Positions 4,961 through 11,994 of a stretch of DNA of 15,719 bases are shown here, one piece after another. Positions within the stretch are counted from its first letter, which is position 1; every line of letters begins with the position of its first letter. The DNA comes from an uncultured Coprococcus sp. Lineage in GTDB: Bacteria > Bacillota > Clostridia > Lachnospirales > Lachnospiraceae. The translations under genes and the position numbers were made by a program. The notes under the pieces were generated by a model that saw nothing but the letters and a program-made list of their open reading frames with translations, was not told where the DNA came from and did no database searches. The DNA lies in contig URJI01000068.1 in the NCBI GenBank assembly GCA_900548215.1, positions 1 to 15,719 on the forward strand. Direction: 5' to 3'.

Positions 4961-7222
4961 ATGATGAGCTTATATTTTTTTATCTCGAAATACTACATAT
5001 GTAATATATACAAGAAGTTATATTGTATGCTACTTTTGGTTGGCATAGCCATATTGTTATGCAGTTGTTCCAATAAAAATGCAGTGGCAGACGCAGAGCG
5101 GACAGTTATTGATTTTAGTATATCTGATGAAAATCAGTTTATTGCAGACTTGGATGATATATATTCATCCTGTCAGGATATGAAATGCAAGACCGAGGAA
5201 GAAAAACTGAATCAGACTAGGACCGTAATAGAATCGATGGGAAGTAAGGGGTACATAGCTGTGGATGTGGAGAATCAGATCAATATGGCAAATGCAGAGA
5301 ATGCGGAGATGTTTTTATCAGAGGTGGCTGAAAACAGAGATGCGGGATGTACAATACTGCAGGTCATGTATGATAAGTCCTTTGTAAGGTTTGATTTTAA
5401 ATCAGGCGGTAACAATGTTATGATAACCAGGCGATTCTATGTGTGGGATAATAACAGTTTTGTCGAGAAAAATGAAGAAAACTATAAGGCCTATACATGG
5501 AAATACACAGACGGATATCTATTTTTTGAGAGGTACAGGATGGGAGGATATGACGGAGATTCTGCGTATACGGCATTACGAGTTGAGCCCCTGGATGAGA
5601 AGTTAAGGGTACTTAACAGAAAGTATATCAAGACGATTGGATATGATTCGAATAATTTATTTACCACAAACTGGGATGAATCAGATATGAACAAAATAAA
5701 TTATTATGATATCTATGAAGCACTTTACAAAATGAAATATGGTATGTCCAGTCCCTATTCGGACGAGGGGGTTACATATATGATAGAAGGGAAGTTATAC
5801 GAGAAGGTGTTTCAGGAGTATTTGCCTGTGTCTACAGATGTACTTCAGCATGTCAATGTGTATGATGTGTACAGACAGATGTATCAGTACAGAACGAGGG
5901 GGATGTTTGATCACAGTGTAACACCATTGGTTCCATTTCCAGAGGTAGTGGATGCTGAGTATAATGCTGACGGAACAATAACCCTCATAGTAAATGCTGT
6001 TTCGGAGAAGGATGAGAGTGGAAGATTATTTACACATAAAGTTACAATAAAGGAGAAAGAAAATGATGGATTTGAGTATGTGTCAAATGAAGTACTGACG
6101 AGGTGCAAAGAGGGAATATATTGGTACAGAGACAGGCTTTCTGATAAAGAGTGGCAGGAGCACTATGGAGATACAGAAAAGACAATCACAATAAATCAGA
6201 ATGGAAATGGTGTTGACGATAGTCTGTTATCCGATGACGAAATGGAGAATGTTAAAGTAGATATAATAGGAATATTACAGTCAGATGCTATAAGAAAGTT
6301 GTATGAGGATGAAGATATTTCGGATAATAGTGATTTAATATATGGTGCAGTAGATATCTTAGGAAGCAGTGGACTGATATGTTTTTCTGATGATACCAAT
6401 ATGTATAATTATCAGCTATTTCAGTCATTTTATAGAAATTATACAGATGGTGGAGGGCGTGATTACATTTGCGTATATAGGGTAAACAGGGATGCAAGCG
6501 TGACGGAGATGACATTTGTGTATGATGACAGCCGGATACAGATGATTTTCAACACAGCAAAATTCGAGAATCATGACTGGAAGTTTATAGCGACTGGCAT
6601 ACGGGAATTAAAAGATATGAAACTCACAGAAAAAGGCTACTTTATATATACATACTCAAATATAATAGCCCATGGTGGGCTGAAGGAGTATTTCAGAGTC
6701 AGTCCGTTGACGGATGAATGCAGGAAATTGACAAGAAAATATGTGTATGGGCTTAGTTATGTGAATTACAATATGCTTGTTATCGATTGGGATGAGTCAA
6801 ATGCATCAGATATACTTGTGCCGTGTATGTTTGATGATATATACAGACTGTACACTGGTGAAAATCTGAAACCTGATGGTGGATGGATAGATGCAGACAA
6901 ATATGAGTCTGTTATGTTGTCAATGTTCCCTGTCACTGTGACGGAGCTGAGGGATAATTGTGATTACAATTCAGAAAAAAATTCGTACAGATATCAGGTC
7001 ATTCTAGGAAAACAGTATCCACCATTCGGAGAGGTTGTGGACTATATCTACAACGATGATGGAACTGTTTCGCTTATTGTTGATGCAGTGTGGGCTGACA
7101 AGGGATCGGACATTGCATTTAGAAATACACTTACAGTAAAACCGGAAGATGATGGTACTTTCAAATATATGTCAAATCATATAGATAAGGTGGAATGTGA
7201 CATACCGGTTTATTCTGACTGA
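4961..7222 (+). CDS. Large lipoprotein with two related halves, putative BlaI-regulated (possibly DUF6070)
   Basis: 753-residue protein of unknown function. A basic N-terminus, a hydrophobic stretch (residues 23-33) and the lipobox LCSC suggest export and lipid attachment at C36, facing outward from the membrane. An internal duplication is visible: KLRVLNRKYIKTIGY...NWDESD near 212-241 matches CRKLTRKYVYGLSY...DWDESN near 585-614, and FPEVVDAEYNADGTITLIV near 326 matches FGEVVDYIYNDDGTVSLIV near 688. The order is the same in both halves, about 365 residues apart. No enzyme motif, SXXK or KTG is seen, so it is not a beta-lactamase or PBP. From memory it resembles clostridial proteins labelled DUF6070 (unverified). 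AAGGAG lies seven bases before the ATG at 4961; an ATG at 4964 is an alternative start. The operator shared with blaI predicts induction by beta-lactams. The 3' end overlaps blaR1 by 13 bases. Confidence 0.8.
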   Translation: MMSLYFFISKYYICNIYKKLYCMLLLVGIAILLCSCSNKNAVADAERTVIDFSISDENQFIADLDDIYSSCQDMKCKTEEEKLNQTRTVIESMGSKGYIAVDVENQINMANAENAEMFLSEVAENRDAGCTILQVMYDKSFVRFDFKSGGNNVMITRRFYVWDNNSFVEKNEENYKAYTWKYTDGYLFFERYRMGGYDGDSAYTALRVEPLDEKLRVLNRKYIKTIGYDSNNLFTTNWDESDMNKINYYDIYEALYKMKYGMSSPYSDEGVTYMIEGKLYEKVFQEYLPVSTDVLQHVNVYDVYRQMYQYRTRGMFDHSVTPLVPFPEVVDAEYNADGTITLIVNAVSEKDESGRLFTHKVTIKEKENDGFEYVSNEVLTRCKEGIYWYRDRLSDKEWQEHYGDTEKTITINQNGNGVDDSLLSDDEMENVKVDIIGILQSDAIRKLYEDEDISDNSDLIYGAVDILGSSGLICFSDDTNMYNYQLFQSFYRNYTDGGGRDYICVYRVNRDASVTEMTFVYDDSRIQMIFNTAKFENHDWKFIATGIRELKDMKLTEKGYFIYTYSNIIAHGGLKEYFRVSPLTDECRKLTRKYVYGLSYVNYNMLVIDWDESNASDILVPCMFDDIYRLYTGENLKPDGGWIDADKYESVMLSMFPVTVTELRDNCDYNSEKNSYRYQVILGKQYPPFGEVVDYIYNDDGTVSLIVDAVWADKGSDIAFRNTLTVKPEDDGTFKYMSNHIDKVECDIPVYSD

Positions 7223-9048
7223 TATCCATAGGCATATATTCCAAGATCACGCAGTATTGACAGTGAGATCTTCGATGCGGAAAGTCCGTCCGCTGATAAA
7301 AACTGATTGTCATTTTCAGAAAGTGATATATTCGTGGCGAAAAAGTAATCATTATCATTAGATGTAATGAATCCGACGAACCAGCCGTTTATATTTATAT
7401 CATCAACTCTGCCGGTACCTGTCTTGCCATACAGACTTTTTCCATCTGAGTTTGCAATAAACATGGACTCTATGACTGTATCCACATTTGTCTTAGACAG
7501 CTTCCAATCATTATTTTTCAGGTGACATAGCAGTTCTACCTGCTCCACTGGGGATATAGTCAGAGAGGATTCCAGCCAGTAACAGTTCTGAGCTGAATTG
7601 ATATTCTGATTTCCATATTCAATAAGACCGAGAAAATTTTTCGCATCTGTGTGGTCCATAGCTGCATCCAGATTGTCAAAATACCAGTTTACAGATCCGG
7701 TCATGGCAGATCGAAGTGTCTGATCTGTGTTCCAGGCATCAAAAGGGTAAGTGCTCCCATCCCAGCGCATAAATGAGTTGTTAGAAGTTATGATGCCATG
7801 TTCAAGAGCCATCACTGCGTCATATATTTTATATGTAGAATCCGGTGAAGTGCGGCATAGGGCTCTGTCCTGGTTATAGATAAACCATTTATCATTTCCC
7901 TTGTCGTACAGCACAAAACAGCCGTTGTAGTCAGAAAAGTAGCTGGATAGATCCAAGGATTCCAGATTCACCGGGGCAAAATCCTTGTATTGTGTATCAT
8001 CCAGAGCATATACAGATAATGGCGCACATACAGTCATCAGCAATATGATAATGAAAAATGCATATATACATTTTCGTTTTTCTCTCTTGGTGACAGGGTT
8101 GAAATTAACAATAAGCTGAAGCCTTGTTTTAAGTAATTTTTTCCTGCTTTTGCTCTTGAATGATACCGATGATGAATTACTGGATCTGCTTGCAGCCGCA
8201 CGGAGGATGGTCTGTCCATACTTCACAGCATAGCTTTGACCAAGGTACTGCAATACATCATTGTCACATGCTTTTTCTCTGTCATGTCTTGCTGTATGTA
8301 ATGTGTATATAACAACAGGATTGAACCAATACAGTATGCAGAATATGCAGATAAACATATTCACGGCATTGTCTCTGCGTTTAAAATGTTGTAGTTCATG
8401 TAACAAAATATGTCTCAGGTCGGTTATTGTGTAATCGGATATGCAGTCGTTGATTTGCCGTGGAATATATATAACAGGGCGGAATACACCTACAATGACC
8501 GCTCCAGATAAAGCAGAGGAGGAATATAATTTCGGTTTGTATCTGCGCACATTGCAGAGCTCAAGGCATTCCGAATATATATTCAATATGACAGTATCGT
8601 CGGTGACTGGAACAGCAGATTTTTTCAGCTTGTATAGTGATATGCCTGACACTATTAAACGGATGGAAAATATGCAAACTCCGGCAAGCCAGATAATAAA
8701 AAGGAGCTTTGGATATATTGTAGATGTACTGTTTATAGATAAAGCAAAGTCGTTCATCCAATTTACATTCGATGAAGGGCTGGTATTGATAGGCACAGGA
8801 GTAACTGTATTTGCGGCAGAAGTACTTCTGTTAAATAATGATCGTATGAAACCTATGGCCTGGAATATAAATGAATTATTTACAGGGATAAATGGAAATA
8901 CGAGAAGAAACAGCACAATATATATGGTGTTGTATCTGCCGTTACATGTTAGCTGTTTTCTGAACATAAATCGAACAAATATCAGTAGCAGCAGAGAGAA
9001 ACTTATGGATATATTGCTGATAAAAAAATGTGTGAAAAATTCAGTCAA
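7210..9048 (-). CDS. blaR1: BlaR1-type beta-lactam sensor/signal transducer
   Basis: 612-residue membrane sensor. A beta-lactam acylates the external domain, the signal crosses the membrane, and the intracellular zinc protease activates and relieves BlaI repression. Hydrophobic segments lie near residues 8-28, 41-58, 113-135 and 230-250, and again at 328-348. The M56 protease motif is H217-E-L-Q-H221, with E258 in EKACD a likely third ligand. The sensor domain (about 355-612) has S404-T-Y-K407 (acylated serine), S452-V-N454, Y478-G-N480 and K542-T-G-T. The Asn of SVN matches the residue that in Staphylococcus BlaR1 distinguishes the sensor from class D beta-lactamases. The start is a TTG: GGAGG in the end of blaI lies nine bases upstream, and the first in-frame Met would remove the first membrane helix. 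It begins three bases after blaI ends, in one operon. Confidence 0.92.
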   Translation of the reverse strand: MTEFFTHFFISNISISFSLLLLIFVRFMFRKQLTCNGRYNTIYIVLFLLVFPFIPVNNSFIFQAIGFIRSLFNRSTSAANTVTPVPINTSPSSNVNWMNDFALSINSTSTIYPKLLFIIWLAGVCIFSIRLIVSGISLYKLKKSAVPVTDDTVILNIYSECLELCNVRRYKPKLYSSSALSGAVIVGVFRPVIYIPRQINDCISDYTITDLRHILLHELQHFKRRDNAVNMFICIFCILYWFNPVVIYTLHTARHDREKACDNDVLQYLGQSYAVKYGQTILRAAASRSSNSSSVSFKSKSRKKLLKTRLQLIVNFNPVTKREKRKCIYAFFIIILLMTVCAPLSVYALDDTQYKDFAPVNLESLDLSSYFSDYNGCFVLYDKGNDKWFIYNQDRALCRTSPDSTYKIYDAVMALEHGIITSNNSFMRWDGSTYPFDAWNTDQTLRSAMTGSVNWYFDNLDAAMDHTDAKNFLGLIEYGNQNINSAQNCYWLESSLTISPVEQVELLCHLKNNDWKLSKTNVDTVIESMFIANSDGKSLYGKTGTGRVDDININGWFVGFITSNDNDYFFATNISLSENDNQFLSADGLSASKISLSILRDLGIYAYGYQSE

Positions 9049-9051
9049 GCC

Positions 9052-9435
9052 TTATTTCCTCCCGGTGCCTTTTACATTTAATATGTCTTGAAGTTCCTTT
9101 ATATCATCAGCACTAAGCTCATCACTATCCACAAACGCAGAAACCATGTCGGATATGTGTCCATTGAAAAACTTATTTAGAAAAGATGAGCTTTCATGTT
9201 TTCGATATTCCTCCTGACTGATGACAGGGGAGTAGACGAACATGCGGCCCTTTTTCTCATAGGAGATGGCAGACTTATCAGAAAGTCTTTTGATGAGAGT
9301 CTGGATAGTCCTAGGATTCCATGAAGTGGTCTGCAATAGTTTGTCAGTAATGTCATTTGTGCTTATAGGGGCATATTTCCATATAACCTTCATAACTTCA
9401 TATTCAGCGTCGGAAATCTGGGGAATGTGTTTCAT
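9052..9435 (-). CDS. blaI: BlaI/MecI family transcriptional repressor
   Basis: 127-residue dimeric winged-helix repressor that binds TACA/TGTA dyads until BlaR1 signalling inactivates it. The N-terminal DNA-binding domain includes SDAEYEVMKVIW (8-19), the recognition-helix region NPRTIQTLIKRL (40-51) and the wing YEKKGRMFVYSP (59-70). The C-terminal dimerisation part contains FLNKFFNGHISDMVSAF, the region holding the cleavage site in Staphylococcus homologues. Length is typical. The ATG (9433-9435) follows AAGGAG in the opposite-strand leader with normal spacing. It is first in the operon with blaR1, and the operator at 9453-9468 implies autoregulation. CopY-type copper regulators share this fold, but the BlaR1 partner makes BlaI the better call. 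Confidence 0.92.
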   Translation of the reverse strand: MKHIPQISDAEYEVMKVIWKYAPISTNDITDKLLQTTSWNPRTIQTLIKRLSDKSAISYEKKGRMFVYSPVISQEEYRKHESSSFLNKFFNGHISDMVSAFVDSDELSADDIKELQDILNVKGTGRK

Positions 9436-9452
9436 AGATTATACTCCTTTAA

Positions 9453-9468
9453 TACTACGTTTGTAATA
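9453..9468 (-). promoter_or_regulatory. Putative BlaI operator of the blaI-blaR1 operon
   Basis: Read on the minus strand this is TATTACAAACGTAGTA, an imperfect dyad (TATTAC/GTAGTA around AAAC). It shares the core TACAAACGTA with the site at 4927-4936. It lies at the predicted start of the blaI transcript, as the other site does for the lipoprotein gene, so both are placed to block initiation. Confidence 0.72.
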
Positions 9469-9470
9469 AC

Positions 9471-9499
9471 AGTATAAAGATTATGGGGTGGGGTGTCAA
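9471..9499 (-). promoter_or_regulatory. Promoter of blaI-blaR1
   Basis: On the minus strand, TTGACA (9499-9494), a 17-base spacer and TATACT (9476-9471) predict a start near 9464, inside the operator. The hexamers are strong, again fitting a promoter held off by a repressor. Confidence 0.8.
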
Positions 9500-9656
9500 T
9501 TGTGTTTTGGAGGTTTGTTCAATGTTAGTCTGGATAGTAATAATTTTTTTGATCTGCAAGATATGAAGAAACTCTCCCAAAAGGCTTGTTTAGCAGAGTA
9601 TATAATTTTCAAACACCGGGTAACATACTCATATACAGGCTAAGGAGGTATATGAG

Positions 9657-10091
9657 ATGATATCACCAGACACAATAAAGCTGCTCAGGGAATGTGATGC
9701 CGGGATCAAGATGGGTGTTTCGTCTATTGATGAGGTGCTTGGGTATGTGCATGCGGCGAAGATGAAGAAGATACTTATAGAATGTAAGGAGGAGCACGAC
9801 GCAATAAAACAGGAGATACAGAAGCTGCTGGATGAGTACCACGACGATGGCAAGGATCCAAATCCAATAGCCAAGAGCATGTCCTGGATCAAGACAAATG
9901 TGAAACTCATAGTGGATGAGTCTGACAATACCATAGCGGAGCTTATGACGGATGGCTGCAATATGGGTGTGAAGTCGCTGAATAAATATCTAAACGAATA
10001 TAAGGCGGCGGATGACAGGGCGAAGGATAAGACGAAAAGACTCATAGAGCTTGAGAAGAAACTCTGCGAGCAGATGCAGCCTTTCTTGTAA
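9657..10091 (+). CDS. Small helical protein of unknown function, possibly ferritin-like four-helix bundle
   Basis: 144-residue soluble protein without signal peptide. Nearly the whole chain is predicted helical: an N-terminal helix with DTIKLLREC, a long charged helix KKILIECKEEHDAIKQEIQK (about 37-56), a third around SWIKTNVKLIVDESDNTIAE (about 76-95), and a fourth to the end. Two short matching stretches, MGVSSIDEVLGY (19-30) and MGVKSLNKYLNEY (103-115), suggest an internal pseudo-repeat as in helical-bundle proteins. It recalls DUF2383/ferritin-like proteins, but I see no clear iron-binding set. AAGGAGG (9642-9648) precedes the ATG at 9657; the upstream ATG at 9652 hits a stop after one codon. 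TATAAT at 9601-9606 may be the -10, without a clear -35. It stands alone, probably cytoplasmic. Confidence 0.75.
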   Translation: MISPDTIKLLRECDAGIKMGVSSIDEVLGYVHAAKMKKILIECKEEHDAIKQEIQKLLDEYHDDGKDPNPIAKSMSWIKTNVKLIVDESDNTIAELMTDGCNMGVKSLNKYLNEYKAADDRAKDKTKRLIELEKKLCEQMQPFL

Positions 10092-10116
10092 AAATGCGCT
10101 GAACAAGGCGTTTTTA
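10091..10116 (+). terminator. Weak terminator-like hairpin
   Basis: An A run and CGCT pair with GGCG and TTTTT around a six-base loop, with one bulge. The T run coincides with the stem. It directly follows the stop of the 144-residue gene, so it may end that transcript, but the stem is short. Confidence 0.4.
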
Positions 10117-10168
10117 TGAATGACTAGATACGCCAAAATAAATAGTCAGGCAGCCATAATTTTGTATG

Positions 10169-10197
10169 TTGACTAAAAAAGTTATATTAAATATACT
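10169..10197 (+). promoter_or_regulatory. Promoter of the GH43 gene
   Basis: TTGACT (10169-10174), a 17-base spacer and TATACT (10192-10197) predict a start near 10204. That places a hairpin at the very beginning of the leader and rules out coding sequence before it. Confidence 0.7.
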
Positions 10198-10211
10198 TGT
10201 AAATATGAGAA

Positions 10212-10260
10212 CCCAACATGTCTGTAGATGACGCGGATCATGTTGGGGATTTGTTGTTTT
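10212..10260 (+). terminator. Leader hairpin with weak T tract (attenuator or 5' stabiliser)
   Basis: CCCAACATG (10212-10220) pairs perfectly with CATGTTGGG (10239-10247) around an 18-base loop, followed by GATTTGTTGTTTT. It lies within the first 45 bases of the predicted GH43 transcript, upstream of the start codon. It could terminate early, protect the 5' end, or end a transcript from the previous gene. The interrupted T run makes it a weak terminator. Confidence 0.5.
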
Positions 10261-10299
10261 AGGGAAACAGAAAGAATTGATACAAGAAAGAGAAGATAT

Positions 10300-11970
10300 A
10301 TGAACAGGCAGGTTTACAATCCCTTTTTGCCGGTGAATGAGTACATACCGGACGGCGAGCCGCATGTATGGGGCGACAGGGTTTATCATTATGGATCTCA
10401 CGATAAGGAGGGCGGTTACACGTTCTGTATGCAGGATTATGTGGTTTACTCCGCGCCGGTAAAAGATCTGACAAGCTGGCGATGCGAGGGCATTACATAC
10501 AGGGCGAGCCAGGATCCGGCATACCCGGAGCTGAAGTATATGTACGCGCCAGATGTTGTGAGGGGGAATGATGGCAGATATTATCTGTATTACTGTATGG
10601 GTGGTGACTACGGTTACGGCGGATACACAGGTCCGATCAGTGTAGCTGTGTGCGATACGCCGGCGGGCAAATACGAATATCTTGGCCATGTGCAGTATAA
10701 GGACGGCACTGTGATGAAGAAGTACATTTGCTTTGATCCGGCAGCCATGAATGATGACGGAACCATCAGGATATTCTACGGAACCCAGTACGGATACGAG
10801 GAGGAGCCTGATTTCCTGACAAATGGCAGGCTGGACGATGAGGTTTCCATGTTCGGAAGAACAAAGGAGGAGATACTTGACTACAAGGACAGCATCATGG
10901 GACCGATCATGGTGGTGCTTGAGGACGATATGCTGACGGTCAAGGAAGAACCGAGGCACATCATACCTTACGCCGTGAAGGGAACATCATTTGAGGAGCA
11001 TCCATTTTTCGAGGGTTCATCCATGAGAAAGGTGGGAGACAAATACTACTTTGTTTATTCTTCATGGCAGAACCATGAGCTGTGCTATGCAGTGAGCGAT
11101 TATCCAGATCATGGATTTACATTTGGCGGCACTATAGTGTCAAATGGCGATGTGGGATATAAGGGAAGAAGTTTCGAGAACAAGCTGAATATGACCGGGA
11201 CCACGCACGGAAGTATAGAGTGCATAGATGGTCAGTGGTACGTGTTCTATCATAGGCTCACACACAAGTCGGACTACAGCAGACAGGCCTGTGCAGAGAA
11301 AATCTATATAGATGCTGACGGACACATAGACCAGGTGGAGGTTACGAGCTGCGGTCTGAACGATGGCCCGCTTGTGGCAGATGGCTCGTATCCGGCAGTG
11401 ATAGCATGTAACCTGACAAATGGACATATGCCGCATGGTTCAAACAGTATATACACGACAGAATTTCCAAATGTGACCAACAAGGGCGAGGATAGGTTTA
11501 TTGCGGAGATAGAGGATGGAACACTCATAGGGTATAAGTATTTTGCGCTTGAGGGCAGCAGTACATTTGGCGTGAATGTCAGATATGAGACGGATGTGAA
11601 TAAGGTGGTGTACGAGGGACCTGTCAGGGTAGACGAGAGATGCGAGAATCAGGAGCAGATCAAGGATGCAAATGACCTGGTAGTAAATAAATCAACAATC
11701 AAGGACGGATCCTGTGATATCGATGCAGATGGAGTGAATGATAAGAAGTGTTCTGCATCAGATGTGCAAAATTATGGATACTTTGACATATGTGTGACAG
11801 AAGATAGTGAGAGTATCGGAAGAATAGATATACCTGTATCTGAAGATATCTCAGAGACAGAGTGGAGATGGTGTGAGAACAGAGTGGATTTCCCGGAGGG
11901 AGTTCACGCGGTGTATCTTGTATACCGTGGCAGAAGAAAGGTTCAATTAAAAGATATACGATTTAGGTAA
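10300..11970 (+). CDS. Glycoside hydrolase family 43 protein with C-terminal CBM6-like domain
   Basis: 556-residue five-bladed beta-propeller glycosidase of the xylosidase/arabinofuranosidase group. No signal peptide is present, so it probably cleaves imported plant oligosaccharides in the cytoplasm. Likely catalytic residues are base D18 in IPDGEPH, pKa modulator D146 in CFDPAAMNDDGT (D85 in YAPDV is the alternative) and acid E238 in FFEGSS. The catalytic domain covers about residues 10-330. The C-terminal 150 residues are beta-rich and end in a CBM6-like pattern (WCENRVDFPEGVHAVYLVY), with a polar insertion near 455-500. The frame extends to an ATG at 10228, but that lies inside the leader hairpin, and the homology begins at the ATG at 10300. 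The ribosome binding site is weak (AGAGAAG). Substrate cannot be decided from sequence alone. The NhaC gene follows after 24 bases. Confidence 0.85.
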   Translation: MNRQVYNPFLPVNEYIPDGEPHVWGDRVYHYGSHDKEGGYTFCMQDYVVYSAPVKDLTSWRCEGITYRASQDPAYPELKYMYAPDVVRGNDGRYYLYYCMGGDYGYGGYTGPISVAVCDTPAGKYEYLGHVQYKDGTVMKKYICFDPAAMNDDGTIRIFYGTQYGYEEEPDFLTNGRLDDEVSMFGRTKEEILDYKDSIMGPIMVVLEDDMLTVKEEPRHIIPYAVKGTSFEEHPFFEGSSMRKVGDKYYFVYSSWQNHELCYAVSDYPDHGFTFGGTIVSNGDVGYKGRSFENKLNMTGTTHGSIECIDGQWYVFYHRLTHKSDYSRQACAEKIYIDADGHIDQVEVTSCGLNDGPLVADGSYPAVIACNLTNGHMPHGSNSIYTTEFPNVTNKGEDRFIAEIEDGTLIGYKYFALEGSSTFGVNVRYETDVNKVVYEGPVRVDERCENQEQIKDANDLVVNKSTIKDGSCDIDADGVNDKKCSASDVQNYGYFDICVTEDSESIGRIDIPVSEDISETEWRWCENRVDFPEGVHAVYLVYRGRRKVQLKDIRFR

Positions 11971-11994
11971 AATATTGAAAGAAGAGGGAGAATT

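Noticed and set aside
4961..7222. Beta-lactamase or penicillin-binding protein under BlaI control
   Set aside because: No SXXK, SXN or KTG motif and no metallo-beta-lactamase HXHXD motif in the 753-residue protein.
7210..9048. BlaR1 gene read as a class D beta-lactamase fusion
   Set aside because: The N-terminal membrane helices, HELQH protease motif, SVN asparagine and operon with blaI fit a sensor, not a secreted enzyme.
8441..9091. 216-residue open frame on the plus strand
   Set aside because: It lies antisense to blaR1 and the end of blaI, which have clear motifs; no ribosome binding site or recognisable protein features.
10228..10299. N-terminal extension of the GH43 protein from the ATG at 10228
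   Set aside because: It falls inside the leader hairpin, has no ribosome binding site, and adds residues unlike any GH43 start or signal peptide.
10114..10959. 281-residue open frame on the minus strand
   Set aside because: Antisense to the GH43 gene and running through its promoter and leader; composition rich in His, Arg and Cys is typical of a reverse-strand shadow.
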